A stretch of 47,520 bases of DNA from Candidatus Kuenenbacteria bacterium (lineage in GTDB: Bacteria; Patescibacteriota; Patescibacteriia; UBA11705; JABHMO01): assembly GCA_013202715.1 (NCBI GenBank), contig JABMRF010000043.1:1-47520 (forward strand). Direction: 5' to 3'. The position numbers and the translations under genes are program-made. This document shows, piece after piece, positions 30,981 through 40,684 of the stretch. Numbering within the stretch: position 1 is the first letter of the stretch; every line of letters begins with the position of its first letter. Under the pieces are notes generated by a model. The model searched no databases, was not told the DNA's origin, and worked only from the letters and a program-made list of their open reading frames with translations.

Positions 30981-30985
30981 ATCCT

Positions 30986-31750
30986 ATGCAAGTTGTAATT
31001 CTATGTGGGGGGAAAGGGACACGAATTCGTGAAGAAACTGAACACAAGCCAAAACCAATGATAAAGATAGGTGGCAAGCCAATTCTGTGGCATATAATGA
31101 AACAATATTCTCATTATGGTTTTAATGATTTTATTCTTTGTCTTGGTTATAAACAACACGTTATCAAGGAATACTTTCTTGAATACGCACACATGAATAG
31201 CAATTTCACAGTTAATTTAAGCCAAAGGGAAGTAATGACTCATGATAGCCATCCTGAAAATTGGAAAGTTACCCTTGTGGATACCGGTGAAAACACCAAA
31301 AAAGGAAAGCGTTTAACAATGATTGAACCTTATCTTGTCGGTGAAAAGTTTATGTTGACTTATGGTGATGGAGTTTCAAATGTAAACATCAATGATTTAA
31401 TTAACTTTCATGATTCACAGAAAAAAAAGGTCACCTTTACTGGAGTTCACCCAATTTCCAGATTTGGTACTGTTGACTGTGATGAACATGGCAATATTCG
31501 CAGTTGGAGTGAAAAAAAACAACTTGAGGCATATGTAAATGGTGGATTCTTTGTTATCAATCGCGATGCGCTTGACTGCATTGATGGAGATTGCGAATGG
31601 GAAGAAGAGCCACTACAAAAAATAGCTAACGAAGGTAATTTAGCAATGTATAAACATAATGGATTTTGGCATTGTATGGACACATTTCGTGATTATAAAA
31701 TTTTGAATAAGCTTTGGGATGACAACCAAGCTCAATGGAAAATATGGTAA
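30986..31750 (+). CDS. rfbF: glucose-1-phosphate cytidylyltransferase
   Basis: MQVVILCGGKGTRIREETEHKPKPMIKIGGKPILWHIMKQYSHYGFNDFILCLGYKQHVIKEYF...LTYGDGVSNVNI: RfbF family. Confidence 0.97.
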   Translation: MQVVILCGGKGTRIREETEHKPKPMIKIGGKPILWHIMKQYSHYGFNDFILCLGYKQHVIKEYFLEYAHMNSNFTVNLSQREVMTHDSHPENWKVTLVDTGENTKKGKRLTMIEPYLVGEKFMLTYGDGVSNVNINDLINFHDSQKKKVTFTGVHPISRFGTVDCDEHGNIRSWSEKKQLEAYVNGGFFVINRDALDCIDGDCEWEEEPLQKIANEGNLAMYKHNGFWHCMDTFRDYKILNKLWDDNQAQWKIW

Positions 31751-32841
31751 ATATATTCAACAATATATATCAAAACAAGAAAGTTTTAATTACAGGTCAT
31801 ACAGGATTCAAAGGATCGTGGCTCAGTTTCTGGCTCAAAATGCTTGGTGCTGAAGTTGCCGGCTATTCACTATATTTACCTTCGCAGCCAAATAATTTCG
31901 AAGTCCTTAATTTGCAAAAAAACTTAAATCATAATATTGCTGATACTCGAAACCTGGAATCAATGAAACAAGTTTTTCAAAGTTTTCAACCAGAAATAGT
32001 TTTTCATCTAGCCTCACAACCAATTGTTAAAAAATCTTTTAAAGAACCGCGTTTAACATTTGAATCAAATATAATGGGTGCAATTAATGTTATGGAATGC
32101 GCAAAAAGTTTTGATTGTGTGAAAGCTGTCGTTGTAATTACCAGTGATAAAGCTTATCGAAATGTTGAATGGAAATGGGGATACCGAGAAAATGATGAAT
32201 TAGGCGGACACGATCCATACAGTGCATCAAAGGGTTGTGTGGAAATTGCCTGTCGTTCATATCATCAATCATTTTTTGCTGATAAAGATTACCCAAGAAT
32301 TGCTACGACCAGAGCTGGCAATGTTATAGGTGGTGGAGATTGGGCAGAAAACAGAATTGTGCCAGATTGTATTCGCGCATTGAATACTGGCCAGGGAATT
32401 GAAATAAGAAATCCCCATGCCACCAGACCATGGCAACATGTACTCGAACCATTAAGTGGCTATTTATTATTAGGTGCAAAACTAATGACTGACAAGTCAG
32501 AAGCTGGTGAAGCGTATAATTTTGGTCCAAGTGCGGATGTCACTGAAAGCGTTGGCGTTTTGGCAAATGAATTAACCAAACACTGGGGAACAGGTAATTG
32601 GAATCACATTCCAGATCAAGACAATCAAAAAGAATCAACTCTACTTAAACTGTGTTGTGACAAAGCTCTTCACAATTTGAATTGGAAACCAATTCTGACC
32701 TTTGGAGAAACTATAAAATTTACAGCTGATTGGTACAAAAAATACTACCAACATCCGGATAACATTCACGAAACTACTAAACTCCAAATCGAAGAATATA
32801 TTGACAAAGCGAAAGAGAAAAAATTAACTTGGGCAAAATAA
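31735..32841 (+). CDS. rfbG: CDP-glucose 4,6-dehydratase
   Basis: VLITGHTGFKGSWLSFWLKMLGAEVAGYSLYLPSQPNNFEVL; VVVITSDKAYRNVEWKWGYRENDELGGHDPYSASKGCVEI; TRAGNVIGGGDWAENRIVPD. Confidence 0.97.
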   Translation: MENMVNIFNNIYQNKKVLITGHTGFKGSWLSFWLKMLGAEVAGYSLYLPSQPNNFEVLNLQKNLNHNIADTRNLESMKQVFQSFQPEIVFHLASQPIVKKSFKEPRLTFESNIMGAINVMECAKSFDCVKAVVVITSDKAYRNVEWKWGYRENDELGGHDPYSASKGCVEIACRSYHQSFFADKDYPRIATTRAGNVIGGGDWAENRIVPDCIRALNTGQGIEIRNPHATRPWQHVLEPLSGYLLLGAKLMTDKSEAGEAYNFGPSADVTESVGVLANELTKHWGTGNWNHIPDQDNQKESTLLKLCCDKALHNLNWKPILTFGETIKFTADWYKKYYQHPDNIHETTKLQIEEYIDKAKEKKLTWAK

Positions 32842-32842
32842 T

Positions 32843-34225
32843 ATGATTAACGGAATTAAAATCCAACCACTGAAAATTTTCAAAGATGAAAGAGGTGCTG
32901 TTTTGAAAATGATTGACAAGAACAATCCTGAATTCAAGGAATTCGGTGAAATGTATTTTTCTCAAATTAATCCCGGTGTTATTAAAGGCTGGAAAAAACA
33001 TTTGCGCATCAATCAGCTTTTTGCCGTTCCTGTGGGAAATATGAAACTAGTTTTGTATGATGATCGAGAAGATTCATCAACAAAAGGAGAAATTCAGGAA
33101 ATTGAATTTGGCATAGACAATTATGTTTTTATATCTTTGCCTCCTCAAGTTTGGTATTCGTGGAAAGCACTTGGAAAAAGCCCAGCGATCATTGCCAACT
33201 TGATTAATGAAGTCCATGATCCAGAAGAGTCCAAAACAGCTGACCTTAATGATGCTCAATTTCCTTACAAATGGAATACCTCTGAGACAAACGAGCCAAC
33301 TGTAAGTATAATTGTAAACTGTTACAATTCTGACGAATATTTAAAAGAAACGATTGATAGCATATACGCACAAACGTTTTCTGACTGGGAAATAATTTTT
33401 TGGGACAATGGTTCTACAGATCAGAGCGCAAATATTGCCAAAAACTATAATGAACGCGTTAAATATTTTTTTAATCCAAAAACTATTCCTTTGGGAGATG
33501 CTAGAAACAAAGCAATTGAATTGGCTCATGGTAAATATGTTTCCTTTATTGACTGTGACGATATTTGGCTACCAACAAAGCTAGAAAAACAAGTGCAGCT
33601 TCTTGATTCTCACGATAAATATGGAATGGTTTACACAAACACAACAAAATTTGATGGTAACTATGAAGTAACTGATTTTACTGATAAATATTTACCACCA
33701 TCTGGAATGATTTTTAAAGATTTGCTAAAAAGAAATTTCATCACTTTATCCTCAGTTATGTGTCGAAATTCAATACTAAAGTCAATTGATCCTGTATTTG
33801 ACGCTAAGTTTCATTTAAGTGAAGACTGGGATGCTTGGCTAAAGATTTGTTACAAATCAGAAGCTGGTTATATTCATGAAGCATTAACAAAATGGCGCAT
33901 AAATCAAAACAGTGGAACACATAAAAAATTTATTATTTTTGGTGATGAAACTCGTATTTTGATAGAAAGCCTAAAAAACATGAATCCTGAAATCGCCAAC
34001 AAATACAAATCAGAACTTACAAATCTTGAAATTAATGCGAAATACAGTATTGGACTTGGTCTTTGGTTTGAAGATAAGTGCAAAGAAAGCAGAAAAATAC
34101 TGCGTCCTCACATTACATGCAAATTAAAGTTCTTATTGGCATACATTGCTACATTTATGCCGCAAAGCTTTATAATTCCCCTAGAAAAACTGTATTTCAA
34201 ATTACGATTTAGTAAATTCTTGTAA
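32843..34225 (+). CDS. RmlC-like cupin (sugar 3,5-epimerase-like) fused to glycosyltransferase family 2
   Basis: N-terminal KIFKDERGAVLKMIDKNNPEFKEFGEMYFSQINPGVIKGWKKHLRINQLFAVPVGNMKLVLYDDR; C-terminal PTVSIIVNCYNSDEYLKETIDSIYAQTFSDWEIIFWDNGSTDQ...FIDCDDIW. Confidence 0.9.
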   Translation: MINGIKIQPLKIFKDERGAVLKMIDKNNPEFKEFGEMYFSQINPGVIKGWKKHLRINQLFAVPVGNMKLVLYDDREDSSTKGEIQEIEFGIDNYVFISLPPQVWYSWKALGKSPAIIANLINEVHDPEESKTADLNDAQFPYKWNTSETNEPTVSIIVNCYNSDEYLKETIDSIYAQTFSDWEIIFWDNGSTDQSANIAKNYNERVKYFFNPKTIPLGDARNKAIELAHGKYVSFIDCDDIWLPTKLEKQVQLLDSHDKYGMVYTNTTKFDGNYEVTDFTDKYLPPSGMIFKDLLKRNFITLSSVMCRNSILKSIDPVFDAKFHLSEDWDAWLKICYKSEAGYIHEALTKWRINQNSGTHKKFIIFGDETRILIESLKNMNPEIANKYKSELTNLEINAKYSIGLGLWFEDKCKESRKILRPHITCKLKFLLAYIATFMPQSFIIPLEKLYFKLRFSKFL

Positions 34226-34234
34226 AATATCTAA

Positions 34235-36202
34235 ATGAACTGCTTAATAATTTTTGACACAACAATCAATTTTTCGAAATTTACAAAAACACTTAGCAAT
34301 CATCAGCAAGATGATATATATTTGTTTTCACTAACTCTTAATCCTAAAATTATAAGTAAAGTAACTTCCTGTCTAACAGAATCGGACATAAAGAACTTTC
34401 ATATTATTGAATCATCAAAATTAATTGACAGCTCAGTGGATACATTACGAAAAAAAATTCATAAATCAATTGCTGAAATAGGAAATACAAACATAAACAA
34501 AAAAACAGTCAAACAATGGTTTAAAATGCCCCACAATGATTGTTCTACTTGGTGGTTTTCTGAATTGTCAGAAAAAAATACTACAAAAAATCCCAGTTTT
34601 TTCAAGATGGCTCAAGTCAACACGATTTACAATCAACTTTCAAGCCATAAAATCCAAAGTTGTTTGTTTTTTTCAGATGATTCAAGCTTTTCAAAATCAT
34701 TAAAGCAGCTTTGCAAAAAAAACAGTGTGTCCTTTTTTAGTAATATTACTAAAAAACGAAAAGTTTTAACAGCTCGAGACATTTTTAAGGCTTGTTTTGA
34801 TTCTGATAACACAATTTTAATTTTCTTTCGAGCTTTAATATCCTTGATCAATCGAATTTTGAGAACTATACAGGCGAGAATTACTCTAGGAGCTCCAGGA
34901 AAAAAATCAAAAAATTCGAACAACGAACTTATGTTCATAAGTTACTTCCCGTGTGTTGACCCAAAAAAAATACAAAATGATGACTTACGAAATAAGTTTG
35001 CTATTAAACTGGAAGATAAAATCAAAAAAATCGGTAAAAAAATTATTTGGCTATGGCTTTTTGCTTATGTTGATGATCGCAGCTATAAAGAGAGCCTTAA
35101 CTTGGCAAAACTACTAAGGCAAAAAGGTGAAACCGGCTATTTACTTGATCAATTCTTAACTATAAAATCATTATTAAAGACAATATATATTTGGTTTCAT
35201 CAAATATTAATCTTTACTAGAATAAGACGGCATTTATTAAAAATTCTCGTAGAAAAATTTAGTGAAATCAATTTGAACAGCCTAAAAAGAATGTGTTCTC
35301 GTTCATTTATTGGTTGGCCTGGACTTGAAGCAATTTTACATTTTGAACTTTTCCAAAATGTAATCAAGAAATTTCCAGCAATTAGCAAATGTATATATTT
35401 ATCTGAAATGCACCCTTGGGAGGTTGCATTAAATCTTAGTAAAAACATTGTTAACCCAAAATTACAAACAATTGGTTTTCAACACGCTGCAATTTCAGAG
35501 AACTACTTTTTTTATTACAGACATCCTCTTGAATTTGAATCTATTACAAATAAATATCCCGCTCCTGACATAGTCGCTTGTAATGGAGATATTCCTTTTC
35601 AAAAATTGCTAAACTCTGCATATCCAAGAGTTGAAAAGGTTGAAGCAAATCGCTATATGTATTTGAATAACTATTTTAAAAACAAATCACCAGAACAAAA
35701 AGAAAATATTGTTTTAGTGGCCACCTCAACTGACAAAAAAGAGTCTGAAGAATTGATAACTCTTGCATATTCTACATTTTCAAAACTAAAAAATTTCAAG
35801 ATATGGTTCAAGGGACATCCAGATCTGCCAATTGGAAAAATACTAAAGCAAGAACAAATTCCAATTGACAACAAATTCTTTTTCCATAAAACTAACCCTA
35901 TTGATACTCTTTTACCCCAAACAACAGTATTACTGGTCGGTGATTCCAGTGTAGCCATTGAAGCCTTGGCTTTTGGGTGCAAGGTAATTATTCCAGTGTC
36001 TTGTAATTGTATGTTTCTTAGCCCATTAAAAGGGTTTGAAAACCTTTATTATAAAATCTATAATACAAATGATTTAACGGATATTGCGCAATCACTCAAT
36101 CAAAATGTTTCGCACTCCAACATTGAAAAAGCACACGAATTTATAAAGCAATATTGGTGTTTAGATGAAAATTTCGCGCGTTGGGAAAAGTTAATAAAAT
36201 AA
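34235..36202 (+). CDS. surface carbohydrate biosynthesis protein (CDP-glycerol-transferase-like C-terminal fold)
   Basis: TIGFQHAAISENYFFYYRHP...APDIVACNGD...FKGHPDLPIG...LLVGDSSVAIEALAFGCKVIIPV. Confidence 0.68.
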   Translation: MNCLIIFDTTINFSKFTKTLSNHQQDDIYLFSLTLNPKIISKVTSCLTESDIKNFHIIESSKLIDSSVDTLRKKIHKSIAEIGNTNINKKTVKQWFKMPHNDCSTWWFSELSEKNTTKNPSFFKMAQVNTIYNQLSSHKIQSCLFFSDDSSFSKSLKQLCKKNSVSFFSNITKKRKVLTARDIFKACFDSDNTILIFFRALISLINRILRTIQARITLGAPGKKSKNSNNELMFISYFPCVDPKKIQNDDLRNKFAIKLEDKIKKIGKKIIWLWLFAYVDDRSYKESLNLAKLLRQKGETGYLLDQFLTIKSLLKTIYIWFHQILIFTRIRRHLLKILVEKFSEINLNSLKRMCSRSFIGWPGLEAILHFELFQNVIKKFPAISKCIYLSEMHPWEVALNLSKNIVNPKLQTIGFQHAAISENYFFYYRHPLEFESITNKYPAPDIVACNGDIPFQKLLNSAYPRVEKVEANRYMYLNNYFKNKSPEQKENIVLVATSTDKKESEELITLAYSTFSKLKNFKIWFKGHPDLPIGKILKQEQIPIDNKFFFHKTNPIDTLLPQTTVLLVGDSSVAIEALAFGCKVIIPVSCNCMFLSPLKGFENLYYKIYNTNDLTDIAQSLNQNVSHSNIEKAHEFIKQYWCLDENFARWEKLIK

Positions 36203-36209
36203 GTAAATT

Positions 36210-37508
36210 ATGACATATAGACGATTTTTATTGTTTTGCATATTTGCAATTCCTTTTGTTCCTCAAGGGGTTGGTTTGTCTTTGGGTAGTAATTACCCAA
36301 TTCTTGATTTGCCCAGAATATTACTTGCATGTCTGCTAATTTCTTGGTTTCTGAAAAAGGCAGTAAGCGGCGAACCACTAATAACCTTGAAATGGAACAG
36401 TGTCACAAAATTGTTTGTTTTATTAATTATAATACAATTCCTGTCAATTTTCGTTAGCCACAATTATCCTCTTTCATTTTTTATGTGGTTAGGCTATTTA
36501 ATTAATTACTTTGGCATTTTCTTTATCTTGCAAGACGAAATAAAAAAACCGTCTGATTGGAAAAAAATTGTAAATATTATTGTATTACTGACTGTTTGTT
36601 TAGCAGCTATTTCTTGCCTTGAGTTTGTTTTAAACCAAGGTATATACGATAATGTACGCAATATTTGGGCAGCAGATCAAACCTCAAATTTTGAAGCAGA
36701 TCGTGGGAGAATTATTGGAATGAATTCCAGCATGGGACCATTTGCCAGCACTCAGCCGTTAGGATTTTTTTACGCAGCAACCTTTTTTTTAGTACTCAAT
36801 GCTTTTTTAAGCGAAAAAGTTATTCCATTGAAGCTACTTAAATTAACCGCCGTATTAATAACAATATTTGGTGTTTTTGCCACTCAAGTGCGAGGAGCCA
36901 TTCTTGCTATTGCCTTTACATTTATTCTTTCTCTGATCAGAAAAAAGAGCTTTGATCACTACTTAAAGTACATATTCTTAATATCCGTAATTCTAATTGT
37001 TGCAGCATCAGTGCTATTTTATGTTGCACCACCAAGGTTTTTCCAATTTACCTTTGTTGAGAGTGTTTCCAAAACAACATCAAACGAAAGTACTTTATAT
37101 AAACGAATCGATGGCCTCAGATTAACAATGCAAGACCTTACCAAAAAACCACTTCTTGGTTATGGGGTAGGTGCTGTTCCAAAACATTCATCAGGAATTT
37201 CAAATTTTTCATTAAAGTCAGATTTACCTCTACCCATTGCATTTTGGATTGAAAGTGGAATTTTGGCTTTCATGTTTTACAGTCTAATGATAATAAATAT
37301 TGTACTTCTACTTTACAAACGCTACAAGAAAGAGCATGACACTCAAAAAAAAGAGCTACTATATTACCTTGCTATGTCGATTATTGCATTTTCAATTGCA
37401 ACATTGAGCGCACCATCACTTGAGTCATCATTTATCTTTTTTGTTATTTTAGCAGTTGCTAATGGTTTAATTATCAACGAAAAAAACAAAAAAGTAAGCT
37501 TATTTTAA
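36210..37508 (+). CDS. O-antigen ligase/polymerase-like membrane protein (Wzy/WaaL family)
   Basis: Multi-TM; ATQVRGAILAIAFTFILSL and RIDGLRLTMQDLTKKPLLGYGVGAVPKHSS motif region. Confidence 0.86.
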   Translation: MTYRRFLLFCIFAIPFVPQGVGLSLGSNYPILDLPRILLACLLISWFLKKAVSGEPLITLKWNSVTKLFVLLIIIQFLSIFVSHNYPLSFFMWLGYLINYFGIFFILQDEIKKPSDWKKIVNIIVLLTVCLAAISCLEFVLNQGIYDNVRNIWAADQTSNFEADRGRIIGMNSSMGPFASTQPLGFFYAATFFLVLNAFLSEKVIPLKLLKLTAVLITIFGVFATQVRGAILAIAFTFILSLIRKKSFDHYLKYIFLISVILIVAASVLFYVAPPRFFQFTFVESVSKTTSNESTLYKRIDGLRLTMQDLTKKPLLGYGVGAVPKHSSGISNFSLKSDLPLPIAFWIESGILAFMFYSLMIINIVLLLYKRYKKEHDTQKKELLYYLAMSIIAFSIATLSAPSLESSFIFFVILAVANGLIINEKNKKVSLF

Positions 37509-37520
37509 ACATGTATAAAT

Positions 37521-38483
37521 ATGCTACAAAACCAAAATAAAAAAGCCTTTATAACTGGTGCCACCGGCTTTATTGGCCAGCATTTACTTAACACTTTATT
37601 AAAGCAAAACTGGAGCGTTACAATTTTAACCAGAAATGCCAAAGCTGTGCCAGAAGATTGGATTTCAAGGGTTAAGGTTGTTACTGGAGATTTAAACGAT
37701 TTTGATTATGCAATATTAAATTCAGAGACAATTGTCTTTCATTTGGCTGGAGAAATAAAAGATAAGACAAAATTTCACAAAACTAATGTTCAAGGCACAA
37801 AACATCTTTTACAAGTTTGCCAAAAGGCAAACATAAAAAAATTCATTCATTTATCCAGTGTAGGAGTTATGGGCACAAATAAAAAGGGGATTGTTGATGA
37901 AAATTTGCCTTGTAAACCGAGAAATGAGTATGAAAAAAGCAAGTATCAAGCTGAACAATTGGTGGTCAATTCAGGCATTAAATACAGAGTTCTCCGACCA
38001 AGTATTGTTTACGGTTCTGGAAAAAAAGTAAATTCTGATACTTTTTTAGCTTTGATAAAATCAATCCGTTCCTGTCTATTCAGACAAATTGGTAATAAAA
38101 AAAGTTTTTACAATGTAGTTTATGTTCAAGATGTTGTCAATGCTTTAATTCACTTGGCAAAAATCGAAGCCAAGGGGACTTATATTATAAATAATCCAAT
38201 TGAATGGCGGGTTTTTCAACAAAATATTCAACACTTATTAAATTTAAAATTAAAATCTCGAACGATTCCAAAACCAATTGCTTGGGTTGCCGGTTTAACT
38301 GGAGAATTATTAAATAATCTTAAAATACGATTTCCTTTTAATTTGACTCGCTACAAAACATTGACTTGTCCAACAATATATTCCGCCGAAAAAATTAAGC
38401 AAACACAATTTGACATGAGTTTTAGTGGACAAAAAGGACTTGAATGCATTATTGATTATTATAAAAAGGAAAACTTGATATAG
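37521..38483 (+). CDS. NAD-dependent epimerase/dehydratase family protein
   Basis: KAFITGATGFIGQHLLNTLL; FIHLSSVGVMG; YEKSKYQAE. Confidence 0.92.
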   Translation: MLQNQNKKAFITGATGFIGQHLLNTLLKQNWSVTILTRNAKAVPEDWISRVKVVTGDLNDFDYAILNSETIVFHLAGEIKDKTKFHKTNVQGTKHLLQVCQKANIKKFIHLSSVGVMGTNKKGIVDENLPCKPRNEYEKSKYQAEQLVVNSGIKYRVLRPSIVYGSGKKVNSDTFLALIKSIRSCLFRQIGNKKSFYNVVYVQDVVNALIHLAKIEAKGTYIINNPIEWRVFQQNIQHLLNLKLKSRTIPKPIAWVAGLTGELLNNLKIRFPFNLTRYKTLTCPTIYSAEKIKQTQFDMSFSGQKGLECIIDYYKKENLI

Positions 38484-38488
38484 AATTT

Positions 38489-39634
38489 ATGAAAAAAATA
38501 CTGTTTTTCGCAACTATACCTGCCAGTATCAAAGAATTTAGTCTTGACTATATGCAGTTTTTAAAATCCAAAAGTTATGAAGTCGAGGCTGCCGCTGGAG
38601 TGGCTCATCAAACTGAATATGTCCGTAGTCAAGGATTTAAGTGTTATGACTTTGAAATACCACGAGGAATTGATCCACTTGGGGACTGGAAAGCTTTTCG
38701 AGCAATTTACAAAATAATAAAACAAGGTAACTACGACGTTGTTCATACTCAGACTGCCAAAGCTGGTTTTATAGGCAGAGTTGCTGCTAAATTGAATAAA
38801 GTCCCCCTAATAATCCATACGGCTCACGCTTGGCCGTTTCATCCGTTCTTATCTAAACCCTTAAAATTTTATTACCTGTTTTTAGAAAAATTTTGCGCAA
38901 AACTTTGTGACAATATTATCGTTGACACCAAAACAGTTCGAGACTATGGTTTGCAAAACAAAGTAACAAAAACGACTAAGATAAAACAAATATACATGGG
39001 CATTGATACGGAAAAATTTCATCCACTTGAACAAACTGAAAAACAAAAACTACGTAACGATTTAAACATTTCACAAGATAAAATTGTCATTGGTTCTATT
39101 TCCAGATTGGTTGAAGATAAAGGCATTGAAATTTTGATTGCTTGTGCAGAAAAACTCAAAGACAAAGATAATGTTTTGTTTTTACATTTAGGTGAGGGAC
39201 CACTGCGTAGTCAATTTAAAAAACAAATCAAAACTGCTGGCGTAGAACATATGTTCAAACTGCTTGGTTACAAAAATGATGTTTTACCTTTTTATAATAT
39301 TTTTGACATTTACTGTTTACCAACAAAAAGAGAAGGCTTTGGCGTAGTTTTTGCTGAAGCTCTGGCTTGTGAAGTTCCAGTTATTGCCAGTGATATAGCG
39401 CCATTAAATAATGAAATTATTGTTAATGGAGAAACTGGATTACTTTGCAAAGAAAAAGATGTAGACCGTTTCACAGAGGCAATTTCAAAACTGTTTGATC
39501 CAAATTTACGCCAAAAACTTGGTCAAAATGGCAGAAAATATATTTATCAGAATTTTAATATCAATAAAACCAATCAGCAAACTTTAGATCATTATCGGCA
39601 TCTATGGCAAACCAAATTCAAAGAGAATTTTTGA
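38489..39634 (+). CDS. glycosyltransferase family 4 (group 1)
   Basis: DVVHTQTAKAGFIGRVAAKLNKVPLIIHTAHAWPFHPFLS; VIGSISRLVEDKGIEILI; PTKREGFGVVFAEALACEVPVIASDIAPLNNEIIVNGETGLL. Confidence 0.96.
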   Translation: MKKILFFATIPASIKEFSLDYMQFLKSKSYEVEAAAGVAHQTEYVRSQGFKCYDFEIPRGIDPLGDWKAFRAIYKIIKQGNYDVVHTQTAKAGFIGRVAAKLNKVPLIIHTAHAWPFHPFLSKPLKFYYLFLEKFCAKLCDNIIVDTKTVRDYGLQNKVTKTTKIKQIYMGIDTEKFHPLEQTEKQKLRNDLNISQDKIVIGSISRLVEDKGIEILIACAEKLKDKDNVLFLHLGEGPLRSQFKKQIKTAGVEHMFKLLGYKNDVLPFYNIFDIYCLPTKREGFGVVFAEALACEVPVIASDIAPLNNEIIVNGETGLLCKEKDVDRFTEAISKLFDPNLRQKLGQNGRKYIYQNFNINKTNQQTLDHYRHLWQTKFKENF

Positions 39635-39659
39635 ACTAGAGTTATATTAAAAAATAGTG

Positions 39660-39665
39660 TATAAT
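39660..39665 (+). promoter_or_regulatory. candidate -10 element (TATAAT) upstream of the 39707 gene
   Basis: TATAAT in one of the few longer intergenic gaps (39635-39706); no convincing -35. Confidence 0.35.
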
Positions 39666-39706
39666 TTTAACCAGCACAATTAGTCTTATTAGATTAAATC
39701 AATTTT

Positions 39707-40669
39707 ATGAAGGTTTTCATCACTGGAGGGGCGGGATTTATCGGATCTCATTTATCGGATGCTTTACTTAAAAGAGGGGACCAAGTAACTGTCTTGGACA
39801 ACTTATCAACCGGTTCTTATGATAATATTGCTCATTTGGAACACAATCCGAATTTTCAATTTATTGAAGATACCATTTTGAACGAGAAAATTGTTGATAA
39901 ACTGGTAGAGCGAGCTGACTTAGTTTTTCATCTGGCAGCCGCCGTTGGTGTAAATTTAATTGTTGATAAACCATTGGAATCAATGATTACAAACATTCGC
40001 GGTTCTGAAATTGTGTTTAGCATGGCGCATCGTTATCGAAAAAAGATACTTATTACCTCAACTTCAGAAATTTATGGTAAGAATCCTGATCTGCCACTGA
40101 AAGAATCGAGTGATCGAGTTTTAGGACCACCGCAAAAATTACGCTGGAGTTATTCAACTGCCAAAGCGATAGATGAATCCCTGGCTCATATTTATTACAA
40201 CCAATATAATATTCCAACAATTGTTGTTCGTTTATTCAACACAGTTGGTCCTCGACAAACTGGCTCTTATGGCATGGTTATTCCACGTTTCGTCAAAGCT
40301 GCCCTAAATGGTGAAGATATTACCGTTTACGGTGATGGCAAACAATCAAGATGTTTTACGCATGTTTATGACATAATTGGCGCACTTATAAAACTCAGCG
40401 ATAATCAGCAGGCAATAGGAGATGTGTTCAACATTGGCAGTCAACAAGAAATATCCATGGAAGGATTAGCTCAAAAAGTAATAGAACTAACCAATAGTCG
40501 CTCCAAAATTGTTTATATTCCTTACGAAAAAGCGTATGGTGCTGGGTTTGAAGATATGCGCAAAAGAATGCCTGACATTACCAAAATACATAATCTGATT
40601 AACTATTCGCCTACTCAAAGTATTGAACAAATTATTCAGAGTGTGGCAAATTATTTACGCCAGAAATAA
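39707..40669 (+). CDS. NAD-dependent epimerase/dehydratase (UDP-glucose epimerase/UXS-like)
   Basis: MKVFITGGAGFIGSHLSDALLKRGDQVTVLDNLSTG; STSEIYGKNP; YSTAKAIDE; VVRLFNTVGPRQTGSYGMVIPRFVKAAL. Confidence 0.95.
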   Translation: MKVFITGGAGFIGSHLSDALLKRGDQVTVLDNLSTGSYDNIAHLEHNPNFQFIEDTILNEKIVDKLVERADLVFHLAAAVGVNLIVDKPLESMITNIRGSEIVFSMAHRYRKKILITSTSEIYGKNPDLPLKESSDRVLGPPQKLRWSYSTAKAIDESLAHIYYNQYNIPTIVVRLFNTVGPRQTGSYGMVIPRFVKAALNGEDITVYGDGKQSRCFTHVYDIIGALIKLSDNQQAIGDVFNIGSQQEISMEGLAQKVIELTNSRSKIVYIPYEKAYGAGFEDMRKRMPDITKIHNLINYSPTQSIEQIIQSVANYLRQK

Positions 40670-40684
40670 AATTCAAAATTTCCT

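Noticed and set aside
39671-39680. CCAGCACAAT shared with the leader at 46874-46883
   Set aside because: The other copy lacks the complementary TGTGCTGG and the spacing to TATAAT differs; likely chance.
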